Shown: positions 1-8,737, counted from the first letter of the stretch. The stretch is 28,417 nt of DNA from Bacteroidota bacterium (GCA_023458535.1 JAEWYW010000044.1:1-28417), one strand, 5' to 3'. The notes: generated by a model not told the origin, from the sequence alone. A program made the numbers and translations.

Positions 1-457
<457 letters not shown>

Positions 458-600
458 ATGTTTGTTTGACTTATGCTCTAATTCTTTTCTACGCCTTAGT
501 TTTTCCTTACTTGGTTGTATATCTTATTATCAATGATCTCTTCTCTTTTCGCTCTAATCAGACAACTTCTTCTGTCGTTTGTTGTTTCGATTTGCGAATG

Positions 601-632
601 CAAAAGTAAAACTTTATTTTGATTTGACCAAA
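601..632 (-). promoter_or_regulatory. rRNA promoter, proximal
   Basis: On the minus strand, TTTG (complement of 629-632) is followed 20 bases later by TACTTTTG (complement of 601-608). This matches the Bacteroidota housekeeping promoter TTTG/N19-21/TAnnTTTG. The transcript would start near 595 and have a leader of about 140 bases before the mature 16S end. Confidence 0.75.
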
Positions 633-719
633 TGTTTTTGAAAAAAAATTTCTTTTTTTTTAAACATCCTCTATTCTAAATCAAAGCCTATCGTCTACTC
701 CCTCGTTTTATTGAGGTTG

Positions 720-752
720 CAAAGATAATAACTTTATTTATTATAAAACAAA
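720..752 (-). promoter_or_regulatory. rRNA promoter, middle
   Basis: On the minus strand, TTTG (complement of 749-752) precedes TATCTTTG (complement of 720-727) with 21 bases between. The -7 element is followed by C, as in many promoters of this phylum. It is the second of three tandem copies of the same arrangement. Confidence 0.75.
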
Positions 753-871
753 TCTTTTGAAGCTTTTTTTTAAAATTAATTTCGAATCTTATTTAATCAG
801 CACCATTAGCACCCTTTAAACAATCTCCTAACTAATCCCTCCTGCGCTGCCATCATCCCTGATTGCGAGTG

Positions 872-902
872 CAAAGATAGAAATTTTTACAGTAACACCA
901 AA
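872..902 (-). promoter_or_regulatory. rRNA promoter, distal
   Basis: On the minus strand, TTTG (complement of 899-902) precedes TATCTTTG (complement of 872-879) with 19 bases between. Its downstream bases (GCACTCGCAAT) resemble those after the proximal promoter (GCATTCGCAAA), which suggests an old duplication of the promoter unit. Confidence 0.75.
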
Positions 903-1084
903 CTTATCTCAAAATAATTTTATGTTAAATCACTAACTCGCTGATAAACTGTGAGAAAAATTTTGAGAGAAGAAAAACTGTGTCTATAAGTATTCGCTTT
1001 TAATTTAGCGTTAATGGCAATTTAATACTGATATCGAATCATATTTTAAGGAAAATGAGTTATAATTCATCGATTCATAACAAC

Positions 1085-1116
1085 AAAAAACTCCATTGAT
1101 GAATAATGGAGTTTTT
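1085..1116 (-). terminator. Rho-independent terminator after the unknown secreted protein
   Basis: An 11-base stem (AAAAACTCCAT paired with ATGGAGTTTTT) with a 9-base loop lies 4 bases after the stop codon at 1120. It is followed on the minus strand by a T run. It should stop readthrough into the rRNA promoters. Confidence 0.85.
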
Positions 1117-1119
1117 ATA

Positions 1120-1785
1120 TTATTTAATTTCTGAATAAATCATGGTTAGAAATCCACCATATGATTCTTCTAAGCCTATAATGTCACCACTTTTAAAAGT
1201 CAAGGCACCATCTCCTTTAACTTGGAAAGGCAAAATTTCAAAATATTTGGAATTGTCGGTAACGTTCATTGTAAATTTAATATTGCTTCCGAACAATTTT
1301 CTTGTAGAAATAACATTGGGTTTATTTAATAAGGTCTTCACTTTTATAAAAGATCGGGAAGGCATCTCAATGGTTTTGTCATTAACATCAACTTTCTTCG
1401 ATTTTTCACCTGCTGAAATTATAAAAATATTGCCCTTATCAATTATCTCCTGTTCATTTTCTACATAATAAAGATTAAGTATATAATGATTTGGATCGAA
1501 ATTTTTAATAGTTCCTTCAATGGTTTCAATAGGTTTTAATGAATAGGCATTAGCACCCACTTGTTTTGCTTGCTTATATATATATGAAAATACATCCTGA
1601 TCTTTATTGGTAAACCCGCGGACTTCAATTTCACCAAGATATTCTTTTGATGAAAAATCATCTGTAATTCTGTAAAAAAACTTGTCTTTATTATCGTGGG
1701 TTTTAACCACTTTATTAAGCAAGATATTTTGCGCATTACATATTGATATAAATAATAATAAAAATATAAGAAGGCACTTTCTCAT
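1120..1785 (-). CDS. Secreted or periplasmic protein of unknown function
   Basis: The product has 221 residues and starts with a clear signal peptide (MRKCLLIFLLLFISICNAQ), so it is exported. The rest is a mixed alpha/beta, lysine-rich sequence without any motif I recognise; a stretch around YIYKQAKQVGANAYSL recalls small secreted proteins that test for oxidative or heavy-metal stress, but this is too weak for a call. The ATG at 1785 was chosen over an upstream in-frame ATG at 1812 because it puts the signal peptide at the N terminus and begins 2 bases after the rfbD stop. It is therefore the last gene of the thioesterase-rfbD transcript, ending at a strong hairpin terminator. No lipobox is present. 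Function is not known. Confidence 0.8.
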   Translation of the reverse strand: MRKCLLIFLLLFISICNAQNILLNKVVKTHDNKDKFFYRITDDFSSKEYLGEIEVRGFTNKDQDVFSYIYKQAKQVGANAYSLKPIETIEGTIKNFDPNHYILNLYYVENEQEIIDKGNIFIISAGEKSKKVDVNDKTIEMPSRSFIKVKTLLNKPNVISTRKLFGSNIKFTMNVTDNSKYFEILPFQVKGDGALTFKSGDIIGLEESYGGFLTMIYSEIK

Positions 1786-1787
1786 TT

Positions 1788-2651
1788 TCAATCTTTTAAA
1801 ATTAAGATGCATTCTTCTAAACTGTTTTCCCAGTGCTTAGGTTCAATATGGTAATCTTCTTCAATTTTATCCAAGCACATGGTACTCCTCTTAGGTCGTT
1901 TCGCTGGAGTTGGATATTGTTCTGTTGTGAGCGCATTAAGTTTGATTGAAGAATCTGAAAATTCAGCTATTTTTTTTGCAAAATCAAACCAGGTAGTTTC
2001 TGGATAGTTAGAAAAATGATAGATGCCGAATTTTTTAATAGGAGATTCTATTATTTCCATAATTGCCTCAGCAAGATCATTTGCATTGGTGGGTTGCCCA
2101 TATTGATCGCTCACGATGCCAAGTTCATCTTTTTGCGCAAAAAGATTGAGCATGGTTTTCACAAAATTTTTATTAAACTCAGAGTACAACCATGATGTTC
2201 TTAAAATAATAGTCTGAGGATGTATTTCCAAAGCCAGTTCTTCACCTTTGCGCTTGGATGCTCCATAAACCCCAATAGGATCTGTAAAATCGTCTTCGGA
2301 ATAAGAAAGATTTGTATCACCATCGAAAACATAATCTGTTGAGACGTGAATAAAAATGGTTTTAAAATCTTCACATGCCTGCGCGAGGTTGGCAACGCCG
2401 TAAGCATTAATAGCAAATGCTTTATCAGATTCTTTTTCCGCTAAATCTACTGCTGTATATGCCGAAGCATTAATGCAGTAATTAGGTTTAAAATCTTGAA
2501 AATGTTCAATAATTTGATCTTCATTGGTAATATCTAAAATTGAAGATTCTGTAAAAAGAAATTCATATTGATGCTCAAACTGAGATTCTAATTTTCTTAG
2601 GCAATTTCCTAACTGACCATTACCTCCTACAACTAATATTTTTTGTTTCAT
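1788..2651 (-). CDS. rfbD: dTDP-4-dehydrorhamnose reductase
   Basis: This 287-residue protein is of the usual RmlD length. It would reduce dTDP-4-dehydrorhamnose to dTDP-L-rhamnose with NAD(P)H, the last step of rhamnose donor synthesis for surface polysaccharide. The Rossmann nucleotide loop GGNGQLG is at residues 9-15. The NASAYTAVD segment (61-69), STDYVFDG (104-111) and the catalytic pair Tyr129/Lys133 in YGASK are all in place, as in the RmlD extended SDR family. The start ATG overlaps the stop of the thioesterase gene by 4 bases (ATGA), which suggests translational coupling. The other three rhamnose genes (rfbA, rfbB, rfbC) are not in this window, so they must lie elsewhere if the pathway is complete. 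Confidence 0.95.
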   Translation of the reverse strand: MKQKILVVGGNGQLGNCLRKLESQFEHQYEFLFTESSILDITNEDQIIEHFQDFKPNYCINASAYTAVDLAEKESDKAFAINAYGVANLAQACEDFKTIFIHVSTDYVFDGDTNLSYSEDDFTDPIGVYGASKRKGEELALEIHPQTIILRTSWLYSEFNKNFVKTMLNLFAQKDELGIVSDQYGQPTNANDLAEAIMEIIESPIKKFGIYHFSNYPETTWFDFAKKIAEFSDSSIKLNALTTEQYPTPAKRPKRSTMCLDKIEEDYHIEPKHWENSLEECILILKD

Positions 2652-3133
2652 GAATTGATAGCATTTTGTGTTCGTAAAAATTTAGCTCTCGCCGCAAAGT
2701 CTTTCTGCTCAAGCTCTACTGAATACTTTCTGAATAAATCTTTTATGTCGTCGGGCTGACGTTCAGATTTTCTTGTTTTAACATTAAAATAAATGACAGT
2801 AATCCACAGCACCGCATAAATAGTTTTTTCATCTGCGCTCTTCATCAACAATTCTACTTTAGCCGTACGGTCTTCTATTTCTATTGTTTTGCTGCTGATG
2901 ACTACCATGGTATTGTAACGAACTTCTTTAAGATAGGCAATTTCGTTCTGAATAGTTACCCATGTGCAACCTGTTCTTTTGGTGTATTGCTCATAGGTAA
3001 AACCGTAAAATTCTTCTACGTGGTCTTCTCTGGCATTAAGCATATAGTCGAGGTAACGGACATTATTGAGATGGCCTAAGGGATCACAATCGCTAAATCT
3101 TATTTTCGTGGTTACTGAAATTTCTTCACTCAT
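2648..3133 (-). CDS. Acyl-CoA thioesterase, 4HBT hotdog family
   Basis: This 161-residue single-domain hotdog protein would hydrolyse an acyl-CoA thioester in the cytoplasm. The family signature FSDCDPLGHLNN is at residues 13-24, with Asp17 as the likely catalytic residue of the 4-hydroxybenzoyl-CoA thioesterase type and the GHxNN turn after it. Substrate cannot be told from sequence. The ATG at 3133 was chosen over a TTG codon at 3160 that lies inside the terminator hairpin of the preceding gene. A -7 box ends only 4 bases before this ATG, so the message may be leaderless. The gene overlaps rfbD by 4 bases. Confidence 0.88.
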   Translation of the reverse strand: MSEEISVTTKIRFSDCDPLGHLNNVRYLDYMLNAREDHVEEFYGFTYEQYTKRTGCTWVTIQNEIAYLKEVRYNTMVVISSKTIEIEDRTAKVELLMKSADEKTIYAVLWITVIYFNVKTRKSERQPDDIKDLFRKYSVELEQKDFAARAKFLRTQNAINS

Positions 3134-3137
3134 GGCG

Positions 3138-3145
3138 CAAAAATA
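3138..3145 (-). promoter_or_regulatory. -7 element of the thioesterase-rfbD promoter, probably leaderless
   Basis: The minus strand reads TATTTTTG followed by CGCC and then ATG at 3133. This matches TAnnTTTG and would place the start of transcription at or next to the start codon. No TTG is found 17-23 bases upstream, because that space is taken by the terminator of ompH. Confidence 0.5.
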
Positions 3146-3175
3146 AAAAAACCACCGCAAAAGATGGTGGTTTTT
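3146..3175 (-). terminator. Rho-independent terminator after the distal ompH gene
   Basis: AAAACCACC (about 3148-3156) pairs with GGTGGTTTT (about 3166-3174) around a 9-base loop. On the minus strand the hairpin runs into a T-rich stretch. It lies 20 bases past the ompH stop and ends the DUF6089-uppS-bamA-ompH-ompH operon. Confidence 0.85.
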
Positions 3176-3195
3176 AACTTATATTAAGGAAATAC

Positions 3196-3699
3196 TTATT
3201 TCAATCCTAATTCTTTTTTAACGTCAGCAGTAATGTCTGGTCCGTTTTTGTAGATGAATGTTGTAGAGTTACCATCTAAAACAAAATCAATTGTGTTTGC
3301 TTTAGCCACTTTCGCTACTGCATCATCAATTTTCTTTTGAATTGGAGTATAGGCAGCTTCTTGCTTTGCGATAAAGTCTTTTTGAGCTTTGTCTTGCATT
3401 TGAGCAATTTCTTCCTGCATTTTTCCTAATTCCTGCTCTCTTGCTTGGTTTTCAGCTGCAGTTTTTTTAGGTGCTTCTTCTGAGTATAATTTCATTTTTG
3501 CTTGACCAGCTTCTGCTTTCTTCTTAATTTCCGCCTGCTTAGCATCTAGAAAAGTTTTTAGATCTGCATCAGCTTTTTTCTTTTCAGGCATTACATTAAG
3601 AATGCTCATAACATCTAAAGTTGCAGTTTTTTGCGCTTTAGCAACACCAAAAGATACAAACATCATCACCGCAGCAAATAATACACTTAATTTTTTCAT
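3196..3699 (-). CDS. OmpH/Skp-like periplasmic chaperone, copy 2
   Basis: This 167-residue protein has a signal peptide (MKKLSVLFAAVMMFVSFGVAKAQ, cut near residue 22). The Skp pattern follows: a short beta strand (TATLDVMSILNVMPEKKKAD), a long Lys/Glu/Ala-rich helical hairpin (about residues 40-130) and a closing strand pair (IDFVLDGNSTTFIYKNG). Skp-type trimers hold unfolded outer-membrane proteins in the periplasm and hand them to the BAM complex. The gene is last in the operon, 66 bases after the other ompH copy and just before a terminator. The two copies are clearly diverged in sequence, so they may not be redundant. Confidence 0.93.
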   Translation of the reverse strand: MKKLSVLFAAVMMFVSFGVAKAQKTATLDVMSILNVMPEKKKADADLKTFLDAKQAEIKKKAEAGQAKMKLYSEEAPKKTAAENQAREQELGKMQEEIAQMQDKAQKDFIAKQEAAYTPIQKKIDDAVAKVAKANTIDFVLDGNSTTFIYKNGPDITADVKKELGLK

Positions 3700-3765
3700 A
3701 ATAAATAGGTAATAATAAATTAAATTCGTTTTTTGTTTTGATTAAAAAGATTCTGAAAGGTTAAT

Positions 3766-4317
3766 TTATTTTTTTGATTTTTTTCCTTTATCGTTAGAAT
3801 CTGATCCTTTTAAAAGTATATCTAATACTTTATCTGTGTAATCACTTCTTTTTTGAAGAAATAATACATTGTTGTCGTCTTTATCAAAAACTATGCTTAA
3901 ACCATTTTTTTCCGACATAGTTTTAATAGCATTCCATATTTGATCCTGGAATGGTTGCACAAGATTAGCTCTGAGTGTAGCGATTTCACCATTGGTTCCG
4001 AAACGCAAACTGGTAGTAGTTTTTATATTCTTATCCAAATCCATCACTTCCTTTTCTCTTAATTTGAGTTGATCACCAATTAAAAGAACTCTTTCATTTT
4101 CAAAAGCTGACCTTTTCTTTTCGAAGTCTGTCTGCAAGTTTTGCAATTCTTTTTGCCAAGTATCAATTTGGGCATCTAATCTGTTTTTAGCATCCAAATA
4201 TTCTGGCAGCTTGTTTAAAATATACTCCGTATCTACTACTCCCACTTTCTGCGCATTCGCAAAAAAGAAAGAACAGAATAAGAAGATTGAAAATATTTTA
4301 ACAGCATATTTCATCAT
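3766..4317 (-). CDS. OmpH/Skp-like periplasmic chaperone, copy 1
   Basis: This 183-residue protein has a signal peptide ending FFFANAQ (near residue 22), then KVGVVDTEYILNKLPEY, which is the OmpH start pattern. A coiled helical hairpin rich in Gln, Lys and Glu follows, then LSIVFDKDDNNVLFLQ, the closing strands. The charged tail (GSDSNDKGKKSKK) is longer than in copy 2. It would act as a periplasmic holdase for outer-membrane proteins. It begins 3 bases after the stop of bamA, so the two are certainly cotranscribed and made together. A second in-frame ATG follows the first directly; either would keep the signal peptide. Confidence 0.93.
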   Translation of the reverse strand: MMKYAVKIFSIFLFCSFFFANAQKVGVVDTEYILNKLPEYLDAKNRLDAQIDTWQKELQNLQTDFEKKRSAFENERVLLIGDQLKLREKEVMDLDKNIKTTTSLRFGTNGEIATLRANLVQPFQDQIWNAIKTMSEKNGLSIVFDKDDNNVLFLQKRSDYTDKVLDILLKGSDSNDKGKKSKK

Positions 4318-4320
4318 ATA

Positions 4321-6861
4321 TTAAAGATTTTGGTTCATTAAGAAATGTGTTTTCCATCCTGATGGTTCTGCAGAATTAATAGGTTTGTCGAATCCATATG
4401 CGAAATCAAAACCAATTAAACCGAATGCTCCCATATAAACTCTAACACCTACACCAACCGATCTTTTTAGTTGGAACGGATTATAGCTTCCCCAAGAATT
4501 CCAAACATTACCTCCTTCTGCAAAGGTTAAAGCATAAATTTTTGCAGTTTGCGACATTGAAATAGGATATCTCAATTCTAAAGTAAATCTGTTATAGATG
4601 GTTCCACCTCCTCTCTGCGTTATGTCATCTCTTGTTCCTCCTTCGGTAGAAGCATTTTCGTAACCACGTAAAGGAATGAGCTCTCTACCATCGTATCTAC
4701 CCCCAAAAAGTCCAGTACCACCAACATAAAATCTTTCGAAAGGTGGTGCTCCCAATTCCTTGTTATAGCCATCCATGAATCCCATTTCAGCAGAAGATCT
4801 CAGCACAAGTTTACCAACAATTTCGTTATAGATATCAGCTTTGAACTTAATTTTATAGAACTCCATCCACTTATACTTATCTGTTGGCGACATTGTAGAA
4901 TAATCTTTGTTACTGAACAATGAATATGGCGGAGTAAGTTTGGCGGAAACTTCAACATTAGACCCTACTGTTGGGAAGATGGGATCTAAACCTGCAGAGT
5001 TTCTACTTAAAGATAAATTGATACTAAAGTTTTTAGCACTTCCGTTATACTCTGTTGTATCCCCAAACTGGAAAGGATAATTGTGGAAATCATAACTTTG
5101 AAATTGAATACCAGTATATAATGCAAAATAATCATCTGGCCACTTTAAATACCTGTTTAGACCTAAAGAAGCTGAGAAAATATTTAATTTTTGATCATTT
5201 CCGTAGTAATCTTTATAGTTTACCCGCGAGTAGTTCACGCCAACCTGTAAAGCGGTAGGTCGTGTACCAAACAACCATGGCTCAACGAAAGAGATAGAGT
5301 AATTTTGGAAGTATTGGCCAGCCTGTGCACTTAAAGACAATGTTTGTCCATCCCCTTGTGGGACTGGTTTAAAATCTTTAAACTTTAAAAAGTTTCTTAG
5401 AGAGAAGTTATTAAAGGTGAGTCCTAAAGTTCCGATAAATGAATTACCCCCGTAACCAGCTTGCAACTGCACCTGCGACGAACCTTTTTCTACAAGACTC
5501 CACTTTACATCTACCGTATTATCCACCTGATTAGGCTGAATGTCATACTTTATCTGTTGAGGATCGAAGAATGTCATTGAAGCCAAATCAAAATAGGTTC
5601 TCTTGATATTGCTTTTACTGAATAAATCCCCTGGTTTTGTTCTTAAAGATCTCAAAATAACGTGGTCGTGGGTTGTAAGGTTTCCATCCCAAGTAACTCT
5701 GTCCCACGAAGCTTGTTCACCTTCATTAATTCTTACTTCTAGATTTACTGAATCACCTTGCACGGATTTCTCTACAGGAGTTACATTAGAGAATAAATAA
5801 CCGTTATTCATGTACACAGACTTGATATCGGAATCATCCTCTTTACCACCGTCTTCACCAACTTTTTTATTGAAACCTACTGCATCGTAAATATCACCTG
5901 TCTTGTAACCCAAAAGTCTTTGTAAATAATCGGTGGAGTATACTGTATTTCCTGTGAAAGTGATATCACCAATGTAGTATTTCTTACCCTCGTTTAGTTT
6001 AACGTTGATTTCGTAATTGTTATTTTTATTTCTCCAAACCGAATCAGAAACAATAGTGGCGTCTCTATAACCCAGAGAGTTATAATAACTGATTAAATTC
6101 TTTTTATCGTCGTCATATTTTTCTTGAATAAACTTCGATGATTTAAGAATTCCGCCAATACCGAAACGCTTCTGCTTGGTTTCTTTGAAACCTTTCTTAC
6201 GAAGCACTTTATCTGTAACATCTTTATTGCCTTCAAATTCGATATGGTCGATTTTGATTCTTTTTCCTTTCGCAACATCGATAGTCCAATCTACCAAGGC
6301 AGGATCATTAGCATTCACTTTATCCTGAATGGTAATTTTTGCATCTGCATATCCTTTTTTGATATAATCTTTAGGTATATTGGTGCGAAGAGAAGAAATA
6401 AGATCTTGAGTAATTTTAGTCCCAGGTTTAAGGTTGTTGTCCTTGATGAATTTCTCATTTTTAGACTTACCTATTCCTTTACCAGTAAACTTCACTTCTC
6501 CAAGTTCTTTTAAATCTTGAAGATAAAACCTTAAGACTACATTCTCTCCTTCAATACTTTGTACATACACCTCCACTTCCGAGAAAGATTGTGTATCCCA
6601 AAGTTTCTTGATCCCATTACTAATTTTTTGCCCTGGAATATCTACACTCTCGCCCTTTAGGAGGCCAGTAAACCTTAAAATTTGAGCAGGTGTAAATCTT
6701 TTCACCCCATCTACAACGACATCTTTCAGGATATAGGTTCCTGTTTGGGCTTCTGCCACCACAGGATTGTTGGATTGGATGGTATCCTGTTTTGGAACTT
6801 CTTGGCCATAGAAATGAGCTGAAGCCACAAACATGATGATGGGTAATAATCTAAACTTCAT
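4321..6861 (-). CDS. bamA: Outer-membrane protein assembly factor BamA
   Basis: This 846-residue Omp85 protein is the core of the BAM complex that folds beta-barrel proteins into the outer membrane. A signal peptide is followed by tandem POTRA domains (about residues 45-430; recurring strands such as GEVKFTGKG, DHIEFEGNK, IGDITFTGN and DRVTWDGN). A C-terminal 16-strand barrel follows (about 440-846). The lid-loop motif is present as LRGYENAS, a variant of the usual VRGF/Y, and the protein ends in an aromatic-rich strand. The length fits a BamA rather than a TamA. It is the central gene of an operon with uppS 30 bases upstream and two ompH genes downstream, a common order in Flavobacteriia. 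Confidence 0.97.
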   Translation of the reverse strand: MKFRLLPIIMFVASAHFYGQEVPKQDTIQSNNPVVAEAQTGTYILKDVVVDGVKRFTPAQILRFTGLLKGESVDIPGQKISNGIKKLWDTQSFSEVEVYVQSIEGENVVLRFYLQDLKELGEVKFTGKGIGKSKNEKFIKDNNLKPGTKITQDLISSLRTNIPKDYIKKGYADAKITIQDKVNANDPALVDWTIDVAKGKRIKIDHIEFEGNKDVTDKVLRKKGFKETKQKRFGIGGILKSSKFIQEKYDDDKKNLISYYNSLGYRDATIVSDSVWRNKNNNYEINVKLNEGKKYYIGDITFTGNTVYSTDYLQRLLGYKTGDIYDAVGFNKKVGEDGGKEDDSDIKSVYMNNGYLFSNVTPVEKSVQGDSVNLEVRINEGEQASWDRVTWDGNLTTHDHVILRSLRTKPGDLFSKSNIKRTYFDLASMTFFDPQQIKYDIQPNQVDNTVDVKWSLVEKGSSQVQLQAGYGGNSFIGTLGLTFNNFSLRNFLKFKDFKPVPQGDGQTLSLSAQAGQYFQNYSISFVEPWLFGTRPTALQVGVNYSRVNYKDYYGNDQKLNIFSASLGLNRYLKWPDDYFALYTGIQFQSYDFHNYPFQFGDTTEYNGSAKNFSINLSLSRNSAGLDPIFPTVGSNVEVSAKLTPPYSLFSNKDYSTMSPTDKYKWMEFYKIKFKADIYNEIVGKLVLRSSAEMGFMDGYNKELGAPPFERFYVGGTGLFGGRYDGRELIPLRGYENASTEGGTRDDITQRGGGTIYNRFTLELRYPISMSQTAKIYALTFAEGGNVWNSWGSYNPFQLKRSVGVGVRVYMGAFGLIGFDFAYGFDKPINSAEPSGWKTHFLMNQNL

Positions 6862-6891
6862 TTTTATCGTAGTCTTTCGTATCTTTAATTA

Positions 6892-7641
6892 TTATTGAAT
6901 ATTTAGCTGTTCGCTAGTTTTCCCGTATCTTCTTTCTTTAGTTTGATAATCGACAATGCACTGGAAAAATATATCTTTTGAGAAATCTGGCCAGAGCACA
7001 TCTAAAAACTGAAACTCTGCATAAGCAATTTGCCAAAGCAGAAAATTACTGATCCGAATTTCTCCGCTAGTACGTATCAACAAATCTACTGGCGGAAAAT
7101 CTTTGGTATATAAATGATTTTCGAAAATGGTTTCGTTAATATCATTAATTTCTAAACTTCCTTCCTGAACTTCTCTGCTGATATTTTTTACTGCATTAAT
7201 AATCTCTTTCTGCGAGCCATAACTGATCGCCAATATGAGATTACCCTTGGTGTTATCTTTAGTAAGTTCAACAACATTTAGCAATTGCTCGCGAACCATA
7301 TCCGGCAAATTGGTTAAATCTCCAATTACATGCATTCTTAGACCTTTACTAAAAATCTCCTCAGCTTCTAGCAAAAGCGTTTCCGAAAGCAAATTCATCA
7401 AAGTATTTACTTCATCTTTTGGTCGGTTCCAGTTTTCGGAAGAAAAAGTGTATAAGGTAAGATAAGGAATGTGGACTTCATTACAAGCGTTGATAACATT
7501 TCTAACCGCCTGTATCGCATTTTTGTGTCCAAAAGTTCTTTCCTCTCCTCTTGATTTTGCCCATCTACCATTGCCATCCATAATAATGGCTACATGCTGT
7601 GGTAAATTATTGGGGTCTATTTTATCTTTTATGGATGACAT
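6892..7641 (-). CDS. uppS: Isoprenyl transferase (undecaprenyl diphosphate synthase)
   Basis: This 249-residue cis-prenyltransferase condenses isopentenyl diphosphate onto farnesyl diphosphate to make the C55 lipid carrier used for peptidoglycan and surface polysaccharides. The diphosphate-binding motif MDGNGRWAK is at residues 21-29 with catalytic Asp22. The YTFSSENWNRP segment and the C-terminal RTSGEIRISNFLLWQ motif are present. The ATG at 7641 was chosen because the 48 bases before it lie inside the preceding gene and would add a non-family extension. Only 1 base separates it from the DUF6089 stop, so translation is probably coupled. Its location beside bamA links lipid carrier supply with outer-membrane assembly. 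Confidence 0.96.
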   Translation of the reverse strand: MSSIKDKIDPNNLPQHVAIIMDGNGRWAKSRGEERTFGHKNAIQAVRNVINACNEVHIPYLTLYTFSSENWNRPKDEVNTLMNLLSETLLLEAEEIFSKGLRMHVIGDLTNLPDMVREQLLNVVELTKDNTKGNLILAISYGSQKEIINAVKNISREVQEGSLEINDINETIFENHLYTKDFPPVDLLIRTSGEIRISNFLLWQIAYAEFQFLDVLWPDFSKDIFFQCIVDYQTKERRYGKTSEQLNIQ

Positions 7642-7642
7642 A

Positions 7643-8539
7643 TTAATCACAATAACAAGGAGGTCTTCCGAAAGAATAGGACAGACCAATAGTAATACTA
7701 TTCATCCAATCCTTACTTCTGGTATCTCCAATCGTTCTTTGTTTATTAAATTCTGCTTCTCTTTCTTTAGATACTGCATAATAATCCCCTGTTTCTAGGA
7801 GAGATCCTCCCGTAGCAGGAGAAAGAATTTCTGCATTATATCTTGAAGAAACATCTTTTACTAAAATTTTACTATAATCCAACTGGTCTGTAAGCGTAGG
7901 TCTAAACATTGCTTCCAGAGAGATTGTCCAGTTATAGTTAAACTTATATTTCAAACCTACACCAAACGGAACAGTTAGTGTAGTTCTTTTTGTTGTAGAG
8001 TACTCCGGCGTTGAAGTAAAATCGAGTTCATTGATTGGGGCTAGTGCCACACCATTTTCATCTCTTCTAAAGTCGTGTCTTAACACAGCTTTGGGAGCAT
8101 CGAACATGATACCTCCAACCCCTGCAAAAAGATACGGACTCACCATACCATTTTGCTGCTCATTATTAATCGGGAAGAAATTGTATTCAAAAAGCAAACT
8201 TGCCTCAAAAACATCATTCTTACCCATATAATTTCTTAAAGATCTATAATCTTCCTTAGCAGCTCTGTCTTTAAACTGTATTTGGTTGTAACCCAAATCT
8301 AATCTTACGGTTTGGTAAGGATTAAAATTGAATCTATATAATAAACCTCCATAAAATGGAATACCATAATCTGCTACTCTACCATAATCCAAAGGTTTCT
8401 GAAGAATGTAATTGGTTCTACCAATATCACCTATAATATTGCTCATTCCTAATCGGATTCCCAATTCATTTCTTTGTGCTTTTATGCTACTCGCAGTTCC
8501 TAACGCGATTAAAAAGCTAAATAATAATCTTTTATTCAT
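7643..8539 (-). CDS. DUF6089 family outer-membrane beta-barrel protein
   Basis: This 298-residue protein has a signal peptide ending SSIKAQ (near residue 21). The rest has alternating hydrophobic/polar strands (LGIRLGMSN, FYGGLLYRFNF, TVRLDLGYNQIQF, VSPYLFAGVGGIMF, TVPFGVGLKYKFNYNWTISLEAMFR, SITIGLSYSF) of a small OmpW/OmpA-like barrel. It ends with GRPPCYCD after the last strand rather than on an aromatic residue, which is unusual for a barrel. It is the first gene of the uppS-bamA-ompH operon, a placing typical of DUF6089 proteins in Flavobacteriia. Function is unknown; a structural or BAM-related role is inferred from position only. Confidence 0.88.
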   Translation of the reverse strand: MNKRLLFSFLIALGTASSIKAQRNELGIRLGMSNIIGDIGRTNYILQKPLDYGRVADYGIPFYGGLLYRFNFNPYQTVRLDLGYNQIQFKDRAAKEDYRSLRNYMGKNDVFEASLLFEYNFFPINNEQQNGMVSPYLFAGVGGIMFDAPKAVLRHDFRRDENGVALAPINELDFTSTPEYSTTKRTTLTVPFGVGLKYKFNYNWTISLEAMFRPTLTDQLDYSKILVKDVSSRYNAEILSPATGGSLLETGDYYAVSKEREAEFNKQRTIGDTRSKDWMNSITIGLSYSFGRPPCYCD

Positions 8540-8580
8540 AGAAGAATATGGATTTATGGTTATTTAAAATTTGTTTGCTG

Positions 8581-8604
8581 CAAATATAAAACATTTTTGT
8601 TTTA
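8581..8604 (-). promoter_or_regulatory. Promoter -7 element and overlapping palindrome of the bam operon
   Basis: The minus strand carries TATATTTG (complement of 8581-8588), a match to TAnnTTTG, 41 bases before the DUF6089 ATG. Directly overlapping its upstream side is the perfect palindrome TAAAACA-TTTT-TGTTTTA (8587-8604). No clear TTG is seen at the -33 spacing. Confidence 0.5.
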
Positions 8605-8737
8605 TTAATAATCTTAATATTTCGTTAAAAATAAACAAAAAAAATATAATTATTAACTACCTAAACGGCAAAGTTCTAAAAATATTCTACAACAAACCGA
8701 TTTACTAATTTTCAATCAAAAAACTATCACTTCCAAT

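Larger units (their letters stand above)
458..1084 (-). other. 16S rRNA leader and promoter region, no protein gene
   Basis: This gene-free stretch of about 630 bases lies between the 16S gene and the terminator of the next gene upstream. It holds three Bacteroidota-type promoters, listed separately, all pointing into the rRNA. The part from 458 to about 595 would be the transcribed leader; it presumably carries the processing stem and antitermination signals, but I could not identify a boxA with confidence. Long A/T runs around 640-665 and 760-780 lie just upstream of promoters and could act as UP-like elements. From about 903 to 1084 I see only AT-rich sequence with nothing recognisable. 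Confidence 0.7.

Noticed and set aside
3134..3160. TTG start for the thioesterase at 3160
   Set aside because: It lies inside the ompH terminator hairpin and adds a hydrophobic MRWFFYFCA extension not seen in the family; the ATG at 3133 gives the normal start.
6244..6513. 89-codon plus-strand frame inside bamA
   Set aside because: It lies wholly antisense within a well-supported gene and its product has no domain; such frames are expected by chance.
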